DNA of 64,000 nt, from the NCBI GenBank assembly GCA_963550915.1, contig CAUVEB010000005.1, positions 54,043 to 118,042 of the forward strand, read 5' to 3'. Every line of letters starts with the position of its first letter. Position 1 is the stretch's first letter. Shown in pieces: positions 33,821 to 42,969 of this stretch. The notes under the pieces are model-generated. The model was not told where the DNA came from, did not search any database, and saw only the letters and a program-made list of their open reading frames with translations. This stretch comes from Caviibacter sp963550915. Lineage in GTDB: Bacteria; Fusobacteriota; Fusobacteriia; Fusobacteriales; Leptotrichiaceae. The position numbers and the translations under genes were made by a program.

Positions 33821-35527
33821 TTACACTAAGCATTCTAAGACTTCTTCAGGTGTATCTTTACTTAATATTAAATCTCTATATTTTTGTGCACTTGCGTATG
33901 AAGCATCTATTATTTTCTTTTTAACTCCAAGTATTGAGCTTGCACTCATAGAGAATGAATCAAGACCCATACCAAGTAATATTTCAGTTGCTTTTTTATC
34001 TCCAGCAAACTCTCCACACATACTTACAGTTATTCCCTTATCGTGTCCTGCATCTATTACTTTTTGTATAGCCTCTAATACTGCTGGGTTGTATGCTGTG
34101 TATAATGAAGAAACTTTTTCATTTCCTCTATCTACTGCTAAGAAATATTGTGTTAGGTCATTAGTTCCTATTGAGAAGAAATCAACTTCTTTTGCAAACT
34201 TATATGCTATCATAGCTGTTGATGGTGTTTCAACCATTATACCAACTTCAATATTCTTATCATATAATTTACCTATTTCATCAAGTTCTTTTTTACATTC
34301 TTCTAATATTTGATTTGATTTTCTTATTTCATTTATTGAACATACCATTGGGTACATTATTTTAACCTTACCATAAGCTGAAGCTCTTAATATTGCTCTT
34401 AGTTGTGTTTTAAACATATCTTTATGTGCAAGAGATATTCTAATAGCTCTATATCCTAAGAATGGATTCATTTCTGTTGGTAAGTCAAGATAAGGTAAAA
34501 CTTTATCTCCACCTATATCCATAGTTCTTATAGTTACAGGTTTACCTTTCATTTTTTCAACAACTGTTTTATATGCAACATATTGCTCTGCTTCTGTAGG
34601 CATATGGTCTGTATCCATGAATAAAAATTCTGTTCTATAAAGTCCTATTCCTTCTGCACCAGCTTCTATAACTGCATCTACATCTTCTGGTTTTCCTATA
34701 TTACCTTGTATTTTTACAGTTCTTCCATCAATTGTAGTTGCTGGTAAATTTTTTAGCTTTTTAAGTGCTTCTTTTTCAGCAAGAAATTGTTCTCTCATTT
34801 CTTTATACTCTGCTATTATTTCAGGAGTTGGTGAAATAAATAGTTCTCCTTTTTCACCGTCTATTATTATTTCTTCTCCCTCTTTTATAGTAGTCATTAC
34901 ATTTCCTACACCAACTATTGCTGGTATTTCAAGAGATCTTGCCATTATAGCTGAATGGGCTGTTTTACCACCTATTTCAGTTACAAATCCTGCACAATGT
35001 TCTAAGTCTAATTGTGCTGTATCAGAAGGTGTTAAGTCATGAGTAACAACTACTGTATTTGGTTCTAAATTAGATAAGTCCCTTATTTTTATACCTAAAA
35101 TATTTTTTACCCATCTTGAACCTATATCTTGTAGATCTGTTGCTCTTTCTCTCATGTATTCATCATCTAATTTTGATAATAGCTCACAGTATTCTCCTAT
35201 ACCTTCATTTACTGCATAAACAGCTGTCATGCTTTCTGTTTTAATTCTTTCTTTTATTTCAGATAATAGATCTTCATCTTCAAGTAATTCAATATGTGCA
35301 TCAAAAATTGAAGCCTTATCTTCGCCTAATTTTTCTTTTACTCTTTCCCTAATTGCTAGAAGTTGTAATTTTGTTTTTTTCATTCCTTCTTCTAACTTTA
35401 AATTTTCTGCTTCTACCGGTACTGTTGATGTTCTGTAGCTTTCCATATCTATTTTTTCTTCAAAATAAAGTAATACTTTACCAATAGATATCCCCTCTGA
35501 AGCTCCAATTCCTGTTAATCTCATCAT
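33821..35527 (-). CDS. ptsI: Phosphoenolpyruvate-protein phosphotransferase (PTS enzyme I)
   Basis: First enzyme of the sugar phosphotransferase system, passing phosphate from PEP to HPr, 568 residues. It has the phosphohistidine domain with GGKTAHSAIMARSLEIPAIV (active His near 190), then the PEP-binding barrel with LYRTEFLFMD, TMDIGGDK, and SIGTNDLTQYFLAVDR, and the C-terminal CGEFAGD. Two adjacent ATGs exist; an AAGGATG lies ten bases before the first. No ptsH lies beside it. It follows the ankyrin gene after 23 bases. Confidence 0.97.
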   Translation of the reverse strand: MMRLTGIGASEGISIGKVLLYFEEKIDMESYRTSTVPVEAENLKLEEGMKKTKLQLLAIRERVKEKLGEDKASIFDAHIELLEDEDLLSEIKERIKTESMTAVYAVNEGIGEYCELLSKLDDEYMRERATDLQDIGSRWVKNILGIKIRDLSNLEPNTVVVTHDLTPSDTAQLDLEHCAGFVTEIGGKTAHSAIMARSLEIPAIVGVGNVMTTIKEGEEIIIDGEKGELFISPTPEIIAEYKEMREQFLAEKEALKKLKNLPATTIDGRTVKIQGNIGKPEDVDAVIEAGAEGIGLYRTEFLFMDTDHMPTEAEQYVAYKTVVEKMKGKPVTIRTMDIGGDKVLPYLDLPTEMNPFLGYRAIRISLAHKDMFKTQLRAILRASAYGKVKIMYPMVCSINEIRKSNQILEECKKELDEIGKLYDKNIEVGIMVETPSTAMIAYKFAKEVDFFSIGTNDLTQYFLAVDRGNEKVSSLYTAYNPAVLEAIQKVIDAGHDKGITVSMCGEFAGDKKATEILLGMGLDSFSMSASSILGVKKKIIDASYASAQKYRDLILSKDTPEEVLECLV

Positions 35528-35550
35528 ATTGCTATCATCCTTTCAAAATT

Positions 35551-36222
35551 TTATTTTTTCATTTCATAATCTCTTAAAATTTTTACCATTTTTCCTTTTC
35601 CATGTCTTGTTGCAATATCATAAGCATCATTGCCATTATTATCTTTTTTTCTTATTATCGCACCATTTTTTAGAAGCAGTAATAGTATTTTTTCATTTTC
35701 TTTTAAAACTGCATCTTGTATAGGTAACCAACCATCTGTATTTGCTCCAATATTCACATATTTGCTATAGTTTTTTATTATGTATTCTGATACATCATCT
35801 GCACCATAAAAAATTGCTGTATTTAATATTGTTTTACCTGAAACTGGATTTAACACATCTATATTTGCACCTTTTTCAACTAATACTTTAAATATTTCAA
35901 GATTGTTATATATAGTTGCTATCATTATAGGGGTATACCCATTAATGTCAACTCCATTAACGTTTATTTGCTTGTATTTTTCATACTCTATTTTGTTATT
36001 ATTTATTTTAACATCATATGATTTTTTATTTTTTATATCATCGTTTTTAAGCTCTAAAAAGGTGATAGCATAAGCATTATTATGTAATTCTACAGCTTTA
36101 TAAAAACTTTGTAATTTATTATTCTCTATTCCCTTTTCATAAAAATTTATTAGATAATCATTAGAATCTGAAAATATATATTTTGATATGATTAATAAAA
36201 TAAGTATAAGTGTTTTTTTCAT
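35551..36222 (-). CDS. Exported ankyrin-repeat protein
   Basis: A 223-residue protein with an N-terminal signal peptide (KKTLILILLIISKYIFS) and four ankyrin-like repeats from about residue 95: NGYTPIMIATIYNNLEIFKV, GKTILNTAIFYGADDVSEYI, DGWLPIQDAVLKENEKILLL and NGNDAYDIATRHGKGKMVKI. The region between looks unstructured or helical. It is predicted periplasmic or surface-exposed with a binding role; the partner is unknown. The ATG at 36222 is favoured over an upstream GTG because the signal peptide begins there. It lies between trmD and ptsI. Confidence 0.82.
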   Translation of the reverse strand: MKKTLILILLIISKYIFSDSNDYLINFYEKGIENNKLQSFYKAVELHNNAYAITFLELKNDDIKNKKSYDVKINNNKIEYEKYKQINVNGVDINGYTPIMIATIYNNLEIFKVLVEKGANIDVLNPVSGKTILNTAIFYGADDVSEYIIKNYSKYVNIGANTDGWLPIQDAVLKENEKILLLLLKNGAIIRKKDNNGNDAYDIATRHGKGKMVKILRDYEMKK

Positions 36223-36249
36223 ACTATTCACCACTTCATTTTAACATAT

Positions 36250-36972
36250 TTAAGCTTTATTTTCAAATATATCAGCTACTTGTTCTTGTATGTTTTCATC
36301 TTCAAATTTTTTATAATATAAATCAGGTCTATTAAGTATTGTTTTTTCTAGACTTTTCTTATTTCTATACTGCTCTATTTTTTTATGATTTCCACTTATT
36401 AAAACTTCAGGAACACGCATTTTATCTATTATTTCAGGTTTTGTATATTGAGGATATCCAAGAAGTCCATTATAAAAAGAATCTGTTGTATAAGATGCTT
36501 CTTTTATAACGCCGTCTTTCATTCTAATTATACCGTCAATAAGAGATAATGCAGGCAAATCTCCACTACTTAGAACAAAATCACTTGTTGATAACTCAAT
36601 ATCAACAAATTTATCAATAACTCTTTGATCAAGGCCCTCATATCTGCCTGAAATTATGCAAATATCTTCCATTTTCGATATATCTATTATAGTTTTTTGT
36701 GTTGTCTTCTTACCTTGTGGAGATACAAATATTGTGTAAGGTTTTTTTATTTTTTGTTTTCTAAGTCCAACAAAATAGCTCCAAAATGGTTCAGGTTTTA
36801 GTATCATACCTCCACCACCACCATATGGACTGTCATCAACACTATTATGTTTATTATTTGCAAAATCTCTAATATTTAATATATCAAAATCTATATTTGC
36901 TCTTTTTAAAATTGTTTGTTCTAAATACATTTCAAATAACTGTGGGAATAAAGTTAATACTCTTATTTTCAT
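36250..36972 (-). CDS. trmD: tRNA (guanine-N1-)-methyltransferase TrmD
   Basis: Methylates G37 of tRNAs to prevent frameshifting, 240 residues. The N-terminal SPOUT knot carries the AdoMet site (ISGRYEGLDQRVID near 115 and SSGDLPALSLIDGIIR near 140) and the N-terminal DDSPYGGGGGMILKPEP. The C-terminal domain contains PEVLISGNHKKIEQYR. Its ATG overlaps the rimM stop by four bases, the usual rimM-trmD order. rplS, often next, is not adjacent. Confidence 0.97.
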   Translation of the reverse strand: MKIRVLTLFPQLFEMYLEQTILKRANIDFDILNIRDFANNKHNSVDDSPYGGGGGMILKPEPFWSYFVGLRKQKIKKPYTIFVSPQGKKTTQKTIIDISKMEDICIISGRYEGLDQRVIDKFVDIELSTSDFVLSSGDLPALSLIDGIIRMKDGVIKEASYTTDSFYNGLLGYPQYTKPEIIDKMRVPEVLISGNHKKIEQYRNKKSLEKTILNRPDLYYKKFEDENIQEQVADIFENKA

Positions 36973-37460
36973 ATCATTCCTTCTATAAGACTTGTATAAA
37001 TAATTTTTTTATCATCATCTATTTCAGTTACAAAAACATCTATAAATGGAACCATAATTTCTTTATTATCTAAAGATCTAATTTCTAAAATATCATGTGC
37101 TGATGTTTCTAGTATATTTTCAACTACTCCAATATTAATTCCTTTGTCGTATACTTTATATCCTATAACTGAAATTTCTTCTTCATATTCTGGAACTAAA
37201 TCTTGTCTTACATAAATTTGATATCCATTTAACTTTTTAGCTAAATCTATATTATTTATTTCATAAAAGTCTAGTAAAGCTCTTGAACCATTAAAATTTT
37301 TAACTTTTTTTAGTGTAAGTAGCTTTATATCATCATCTTTTTTTAAAATAACTTTTTGATTTTCTAGCTCTTCTATAAGATAAAAGCTAGTGTTTACTTT
37401 AACTGTTCCTGCTAAATGATGCGTTCCTTTTACAGTCCCAACTAAATATGTATCTTCCAT
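36969..37460 (-). CDS. rimM: Ribosome maturation factor RimM
   Basis: Assists 30S subunit assembly by binding S19, 163 residues. It has the N-terminal domain TVKGTHHLAGTVKVNT (family G-x-x-G-x-x-G region) and a C-terminal PRC barrel with GVVENILETSAHDILEI and the closing VPFIDVFVTEID. The start overlaps the membrane-protein stop as TAATG and the stop overlaps trmD. Confidence 0.93.
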   Translation of the reverse strand: MEDTYLVGTVKGTHHLAGTVKVNTSFYLIEELENQKVILKKDDDIKLLTLKKVKNFNGSRALLDFYEINNIDLAKKLNGYQIYVRQDLVPEYEEEISVIGYKVYDKGINIGVVENILETSAHDILEIRSLDNKEIMVPFIDVFVTEIDDDKKIIYTSLIEGMI

Positions 37461-38140
37461 TATTCTCCTTTTAATATCTTCTTATTTTCTAAATAGTTAT
37501 ATACTATATATACAGTAACTGCAATTATTATATGCATAACTACGTATTCATATGGTAAAACTTCATCTGTAAACTGTTTTGATAAATCATTAATATATAC
37601 TTTAAGTTTTGCAGTATTATCAACAATTTTTGCAACTTCATCAAAATTTATTTTTTTCATTGTATATATGAAAGAGCTAATTAGAGTTATTATAAAATAA
37701 AGGACATATTGTAAAAATATATTTAAAAATATAAATAAAAAATTCCCTCTATATATAGTTTGAAACGCATATACTGCCTCTAATATATTTGCTCCTCTTT
37801 TTAAAATAATATAGCAAATGATTGCAAAAAATGATGTAAAACCTCCGAATAATAAGCTAAATAAGGACATTAACATATATGCTGTTATAAAAGAAAATAT
37901 CCCCTTTTGTCTTCTTTTAAATATTACAAAATCTAATATTTCCGCTGTAAAAAGGTATAAAGCAGGTGTATATGCAATATAATACTTAGCCTTAAAATGT
38001 CTTATTATAAGTAAATTTATAATAAAAAGTGGTGCTAAATACAATATATTTCTAAATATTATTTGATATGTTAGAAAAAATATTCTTTTTACACTTAGTT
38101 TATCACTTTTTATAGCATTAGCTATTTGCGTATTATTCAT
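37460..38140 (-). CDS. Predicted membrane protein, 226 residues, unknown function
   Basis: About five to six hydrophobic segments, for example residues 30-48, 55-72, 84-115, 128-150 and 205-222, and a short soluble stretch (KIVDNTAKLKVYINDLSKQF) before the last. I do not recognise the family. Its position is fixed in a tight run: it overlaps the DhaM-like gene by eight bases and rimM by one. It is therefore translated with tRNA and ribosome modification genes, though that says little about function. Confidence 0.7.
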   Translation of the reverse strand: MNNTQIANAIKSDKLSVKRIFFLTYQIIFRNILYLAPLFIINLLIIRHFKAKYYIAYTPALYLFTAEILDFVIFKRRQKGIFSFITAYMLMSLFSLLFGGFTSFFAIICYIILKRGANILEAVYAFQTIYRGNFLFIFLNIFLQYVLYFIITLISSFIYTMKKINFDEVAKIVDNTAKLKVYINDLSKQFTDEVLPYEYVVMHIIIAVTVYIVYNYLENKKILKGE

Positions 38141-38525
38141 CTTTAACCTTTCTAAAGTTAATACTGTCTTGTGCTATTTCTTTTAATGTTTGAAGATCTA
38201 TATCGGTATCATTTGCTGCAACTGCTGAAATACAACCTTCAACAACAGGACAATCTGCAATTTCTACTTCAATTTCATTTTTTAATATTTTTTTAGCGTT
38301 AAGTGCCATATCTATTGAGCTCCCAAGATCAACAAATACAAGTACACCTTGCCCTTGGTTTGAACGTTTTATAACATCAACAAGATAATTTGTTGTTGTA
38401 CCAAAATCCTTATTTTCATCTGCTCCATTTAATATATTAAAATCATTAGACTTAAAAATATCTAAAAATTCTATAAAATGTTTTACCATTTTACTACTAT
38501 GACAAACAATAACAATTCCTACCAT
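38133..38525 (-). CDS. DhaM-like PTS EIIA (mannose-class) protein
   Basis: A 130-residue stand-alone domain resembling the first domain of DhaM, which phosphorylates dihydroxyacetone kinase DhaL via PTS. It starts MVGIVIVCHSS with His9 at the position of the active-site His of E. coli DhaM. It also has FGTTTNYLVDVIKRSNQGQG and VLVFVDLGSSIDMALNAKKI. No dhaK or dhaL is in the window. It lies one base after the SPOUT gene and overlaps the membrane gene. A regulatory phosphoacceptor role is an alternative. Confidence 0.8.
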   Translation of the reverse strand: MVGIVIVCHSSKMVKHFIEFLDIFKSNDFNILNGADENKDFGTTTNYLVDVIKRSNQGQGVLVFVDLGSSIDMALNAKKILKNEIEVEIADCPVVEGCISAVAANDTDIDLQTLKEIAQDSINFRKVKDE

Positions 38526-38526
38526 A

Positions 38527-39090
38527 TTATTCCTCTCCTAACAGTCTATCTAATATTATACTTACGGCTGATCTAACCGATAAATGATTGTATTTTGTAT
38601 TCCCTCTTATTGGTTCTAATATTTTATATGAACTATCCATGACTTCATCTGTTAATCCAAAACCTGTTCCAAATAAAAGTAAAATTGGATAATCTATGGT
38701 TTTTATTAATTCTGACATATCTTTATAGCTTATAGAATTATCAAAAATTCTAGCTGATGTTGTAATTATTTTAGCTTCTTTACCTGTTATTTTCTTTATA
38801 TCTTCTAGTGCATCTTCAATACTTTTTGCAATCTTAGTATTTTCAAAAGCTACATTTCTATCTTTGTTATGTGAAATGCCATCCCCTATTTGCCAATATC
38901 CCATTATTTTACTAGTAAGTTCTATTTGTGAACTAACAGGAGTTATTATATAGTATTTATTAATATCATAAGTTCTACAACTTCTTGATATATCATGTAT
39001 ATCAAAATTAGTTACTGAAGTTGCAACTATTTCCTGATTTTTATTATATACTGGATAATGCACCAGTCCTAAAAATATCTTATCTCTCAT
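38527..39090 (-). CDS. SPOUT-type RNA methyltransferase (TM1570/PF09936-like)
   Basis: Predicted AdoMet-dependent RNA methyltransferase of 187 residues. It begins KIFLGLVHYPVYNKNQE, has a knot with LLLFGTGFGLTDEVMD near 145 and ends YNHLSVRSAVSIILDRLLG, the signature of a small SPOUT family found beside trmD in Thermotoga and some other bacteria. The RNA target is unknown. It lies just upstream of the DhaM-like gene and three genes from rimM-trmD. Start ATG at 39090; spacing to the CCA fusion upstream is ten bases. Confidence 0.85.
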   Translation of the reverse strand: MRDKIFLGLVHYPVYNKNQEIVATSVTNFDIHDISRSCRTYDINKYYIITPVSSQIELTSKIMGYWQIGDGISHNKDRNVAFENTKIAKSIEDALEDIKKITGKEAKIITTSARIFDNSISYKDMSELIKTIDYPILLLFGTGFGLTDEVMDSSYKILEPIRGNTKYNHLSVRSAVSIILDRLLGEE

Positions 39091-39100
39091 ATTTCCACCT

Positions 39101-40837
39101 TTAATATATACATAACATTGCTTGTTTTAATATAGTTCTTTGATGTACATAAGTCAATGTATTTAATATATCTTTATAATTTAACCACATAGCTGTCCCT
39201 ATTTCTTTACCGTCCACTTTTATATCATCAGTTACTGCAACTGCTATAAATAGGACAACTTCTTTTAATGTATTCTTATTTATCGCATATTTTATAGTTC
39301 TTCTAAAATTAGATTTATATAAGATTTCTATATCTATATTTGTTTCTTCTTTTACCTCTCTAATAGCTGTCATATGTTCATATTCATTAGCTTCTATATG
39401 ACCTTTTGGATATCCAAAATTACCACCATTAGTTCCTCTTGCAATTAAAAACTCATAGCCACTTCCAACTTTTTTATATACTATAGCTCCAGCACATTTT
39501 TCTATTTCTAAATCTCTTTTTATTTTTAATATTTTAAAAATACGTTTTATTATGTCTTCTTTAGTATTAGCAATGTATCCTTTTACTACAGCATCATATA
39601 TCTTTTCTTTTATGCTATTAAATAGACTATTATTTATTCCTAAATTGTATAAATCAACATTACCTATATCAAGATCACTAAAAAATATTACTTCATCTTT
39701 TAAATAAAGACTTTGAATATTATTTAGTATTTTATCAATTAGTGGACTAATGTATATTTCATCATCTTTATTTAATATATACATTGATTTAATGTAATTT
39801 AGACATTTACATATATTCTTATTTGTTTTTAAATCTCTTGCCATTTTCTTTAGCATCATAAGAGATGGATTTTTAAAAATTACAGTATGATAAGAAATTA
39901 AATTCTTTATATTCTCAATTTCATTATTTGTAAAGGCTACTTTTTTTGTAAATCTTTCAAATGATAAAACACTATAATTTTCATATCCTTTTAAACTGTT
40001 AGATAGTCTTCCATTAACATTAAAGTTATTTCTTCCTATATGTGCAAATAAGCTTGCATAGTATAATTGCTTATCTATATATTTATGTTTTTTAAGTATT
40101 TCATATATTTTATTAAATAAATTATTATCAAATTTATTATCTAGTTCAGTTATAAAAAATCTTAAAATATTTAATTCATACATTTTTTTAATTGCAACAT
40201 ACGAATATTTACTTTCTACAATCTTATTAAATTCTATAGCAAGTCTATCACGTGAAAATTTTGAAAATAGTTTTCTATCTTTTGACAATTTTTTTATTGC
40301 AAGCTCTAGATTTTCATCAAAATCAAAATTATATTTAGCCACGAATCTAAAAGCACGTAATATTCTTATTTTATCCTCTTTTAATCTTTTAATAGGATCT
40401 CCTATAGCTTTTATTGTGTTATATGCTATATCTTTTCTGCTGTTTAGCAAATCAAATATTTTTTCTCCGTCATAATAAAGAGCATTTATTGTAAAATCTC
40501 TTCTTAAAACATCTTTTTTTATATCATCTACATATTTAACATATTCAGGATTTCTACCGTCTAATATTCCTATATCTTCTCTAAGTCTTGCTATTTCATA
40601 TTTTATACCATTATATTTAAAGTGTATTATGCTATATTTTTGATTTAATACAACAGGCTTATATTCTTTTAAAACATTTAAAAGTACTTCTATTTTTATA
40701 TTAGTTGCAATATCTATATCTTTTGATAGGATTCCCATTAAATTATCTCTTAAAAATCCACCAACAATATATGCATCTCCATATTTTTTTATTTCATTAA
40801 ATATTTTTATCGTACTTTTATCTAATATAAGTTTCAT
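39101..40837 (-). CDS. Fusion: CCA tRNA nucleotidyltransferase / poly(A) polymerase family + C-terminal NUDIX hydrolase
   Basis: A 578-residue bifunctional-looking protein. Residues 1-430 are a class II nucleotidyltransferase: GGFLRD near 26-31, catalytic DID at 40-42, RRDFTINALYYD near 110 and ILRAFRFVAKYNF near 155, then helical and HD-like segments (FAHIGR, SYHTVIF). Residues 447-575 are a NUDIX domain with box GHIEANE...REVKEET at 479-501 (final Gly replaced by Asn), preceded by NFGYPK as in Ap4A hydrolases. It overlaps rsmB by one base. CCA addition or poly(A) synthesis cannot be distinguished; tRNA-Cys here encodes its CCA. Confidence 0.87.
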   Translation of the reverse strand: MKLILDKSTIKIFNEIKKYGDAYIVGGFLRDNLMGILSKDIDIATNIKIEVLLNVLKEYKPVVLNQKYSIIHFKYNGIKYEIARLREDIGILDGRNPEYVKYVDDIKKDVLRRDFTINALYYDGEKIFDLLNSRKDIAYNTIKAIGDPIKRLKEDKIRILRAFRFVAKYNFDFDENLELAIKKLSKDRKLFSKFSRDRLAIEFNKIVESKYSYVAIKKMYELNILRFFITELDNKFDNNLFNKIYEILKKHKYIDKQLYYASLFAHIGRNNFNVNGRLSNSLKGYENYSVLSFERFTKKVAFTNNEIENIKNLISYHTVIFKNPSLMMLKKMARDLKTNKNICKCLNYIKSMYILNKDDEIYISPLIDKILNNIQSLYLKDEVIFFSDLDIGNVDLYNLGINNSLFNSIKEKIYDAVVKGYIANTKEDIIKRIFKILKIKRDLEIEKCAGAIVYKKVGSGYEFLIARGTNGGNFGYPKGHIEANEYEHMTAIREVKEETNIDIEILYKSNFRRTIKYAINKNTLKEVVLFIAVAVTDDIKVDGKEIGTAMWLNYKDILNTLTYVHQRTILKQAMLCIY

Positions 40838-42132
40838 TAGTTATCCTTTAATTTTTTTAATTTTATAATATAAAATCCGTCTAAATATTTATTATCGCAA
40901 GTGATAAATACACCACCAAACTCATCTTTTATATATTTAACATTATCCGGTATATTAAGCTCCATTACTTCTAAATTTTTATATTTCTCTAAAAAATATT
41001 TAATATTATTTGTATTTTCATTCTTAGTTATAGTACAAGTACTGTAAATGATTTCTCCATCTGTTTTTAAATAAGCTAGATTAGTTTCAAATATCTTTTT
41101 TTGTAATTTTTTAAGTGCTTTTATATCATTTACTTCTAAACTATATATTTTTTCAGGTTTTTTTCTTAAAACTCCAAGACCTGAACACGGAACATCAAGA
41201 AGTATCTTATCAAAATAATCACAGTAGAATACTCCTTCGTGAGATGCATCATTTTTTATAACTTCCATATTATCATACTTGTATTTTTCTTTTAATGATT
41301 TTAAAAGATCAACTTTATGATCGTAAATATCAGTACATATTAATTTTTTAGGATTATATAAAGATAGCATTGCTAGACTTTTACCACCTGGTGCAGAACA
41401 AGCGTCAAGCACTCTATCGCTATCTTGTATATTCATATTTTTTGCCACTATATATGAAGATGCATCTTGAATGAAAATTTCATCTTCTTCAAATACACCA
41501 CTTTCAATAACTTTATAATTTGACATATAAAATACGTCTTCAACATTAAATAGAATCTCTGTATCCAGTTTTTCTACTTTTTCTAAAAAATTTTCTTTTG
41601 TAATCTTTTTTCTATTAATTCTAACTGACAAATATGATCTGTTTTTTAATTCTTTTAATATCATTTCATAATCATCTTGCCAATCAATCTTTATTTTTTC
41701 ATAAAGCCATTTAGGATATGAAAGTAATATATATTTTTTATCAGTTAAACTATTATTAACCTTATCTATATCTTTTATTACATTTTTTAAAAGAGAATTT
41801 ACAAATTTACCTTGATGTATATTAATTTGTTTTGCAATTTCAACTGCTTCATATACAATTCCTTTGTTATCAGAGTCCATAAAAAGTATTTGTGCTATCG
41901 ATATTCTAAGTAAATGTCTTATTTTTCTTTTAGTAACATTTTTTGCAAAATAATCTATTATATAGTCAATATAGATTAGATTTTTAATTGTTTCATTTAA
42001 TATATTTTTTATAAATGCTTTTTCTTGCTTAGTATAATTTTTAATATTAAAATAATAATTAAGCTCAATATTACTAAACTTGTTTTTATAAACAATATTA
42101 TCAATAAGATGTATTATATCATCTTTTATCAT
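40837..42132 (-). CDS. rsmB: 16S rRNA (cytosine-967-C5)-methyltransferase RsmB
   Basis: Methylates C967 of 16S rRNA, 431 residues. The N-terminal NusB-like helical domain (1-130, FIKNILNETIKNLIYIDYII and GKFVNSLLKNVIKDI) leads to the catalytic domain with VLDACSAPGGKSLAML near 250, LLDVPCSGLGVLRKKPE near 310 and YSTCTITKNEN near 365 (the two Cys of RNA m5C methylases). It sits between the deacetylase lipoprotein and the CCA fusion. Confidence 0.94.
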   Translation of the reverse strand: MIKDDIIHLIDNIVYKNKFSNIELNYYFNIKNYTKQEKAFIKNILNETIKNLIYIDYIIDYFAKNVTKRKIRHLLRISIAQILFMDSDNKGIVYEAVEIAKQINIHQGKFVNSLLKNVIKDIDKVNNSLTDKKYILLSYPKWLYEKIKIDWQDDYEMILKELKNRSYLSVRINRKKITKENFLEKVEKLDTEILFNVEDVFYMSNYKVIESGVFEEDEIFIQDASSYIVAKNMNIQDSDRVLDACSAPGGKSLAMLSLYNPKKLICTDIYDHKVDLLKSLKEKYKYDNMEVIKNDASHEGVFYCDYFDKILLDVPCSGLGVLRKKPEKIYSLEVNDIKALKKLQKKIFETNLAYLKTDGEIIYSTCTITKNENTNNIKYFLEKYKNLEVMELNIPDNVKYIKDEFGGVFITCDNKYLDGFYIIKLKKLKDN

Positions 42133-42146
42133 ATGTAACTCTCTTT

Positions 42147-42959
42147 CTAGTTAACAAGCTTTGATTGTCTTACATGTTGAAATCTAGGACTATCCTCTTT
42201 TAAAACTTCAAAACTATAACCATTTTCTCTATATTTATCTATTATTTTTTGTAGTGATTTTACAGTGCTTTCTTTTGTATCATGCATTAATAAATTAACT
42301 TGTCTCATATTACAAAAACTACTGTTTGCTATTTCATCTGTTGTTACATCTAAGCCATGTGCATCTCCACTATCACAGTTCCAGTCTTGATAAACATAAC
42401 CTTCTTTTATAAGTCTTTTTAGTATAGTGTATTTTAGCTCTTTTTTTACTCTTGTTGTACTTGTACCACCAGGTAATCTAACAATTTTAGGACTTATACC
42501 TGTTGTAGTTTTCACTAATTCTTCAAGCTTATATAAATCTGCAAAATATGATTCTTCATTAGCATATACTTCCTTGTACTTATGTGAATAAGTATGTAGT
42601 TGTATTGTATGCCCTTTTTCTATTATCTTATTATATAAGTCAAGATTTTGACCTATTACAAAGAATGTAGCCTTTATATCATTTTTTTCTAAGATATCTA
42701 AAACTTGTAAAGTTGTAGTTCTTGTAGGTCCATCATCAAAAGTTAAATATACTACTTTCTTATTCATCTCTTCAATATCTACTTTGTGTTTTGGTTCTTC
42801 TTTTGGTTGTTCTTGTTCTTTTGGTTCTTCTACCTTATTTTCTTCTTGTACATTTACTTGTTCTGTAATTTTTGTATTAGCTTCAGGTATATATTCATTT
42901 TTGCTATTACATGCTACAAAATTGAACATTAATAAAGCTATTACTAAATATTTTTTCAT
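42147..42959 (-). CDS. Polysaccharide deacetylase (NodB) lipoprotein
   Basis: A 270-residue lipoprotein, lipobox FVAC at residues 14-17, with a Glu/Pro/Lys-rich linker (about 20-60) then a NodB domain. Motifs are LTFDDGPTRT near 72, HTYSHKYK with zinc His pair near 122, RLPGGTSTTRV near 160, and VNLLMHDTKES near 220. The family removes acetyl groups from peptidoglycan or other surface glycans, but the substrate cannot be told. It starts 10 bases downstream of the alanine racemase stop, so a cell-wall role is the simplest reading. Confidence 0.9.
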   Translation of the reverse strand: MKKYLVIALLMFNFVACNSKNEYIPEANTKITEQVNVQEENKVEEPKEQEQPKEEPKHKVDIEEMNKKVVYLTFDDGPTRTTTLQVLDILEKNDIKATFFVIGQNLDLYNKIIEKGHTIQLHTYSHKYKEVYANEESYFADLYKLEELVKTTTGISPKIVRLPGGTSTTRVKKELKYTILKRLIKEGYVYQDWNCDSGDAHGLDVTTDEIANSSFCNMRQVNLLMHDTKESTVKSLQKIIDKYRENGYSFEVLKEDSPRFQHVRQSKLVN

Positions 42960-42969
42960 TTTTTTCTCC

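Noticed and set aside
33591..34313. Long open frame (240 codons) on the + strand opposite ptsI and the DJ-1 gene
   Set aside because: It is antisense to two clearly identified genes, its protein is Ser/Ile-rich nonsense without a motif, and it has no ribosome-binding site; an AT-rich codon shadow.
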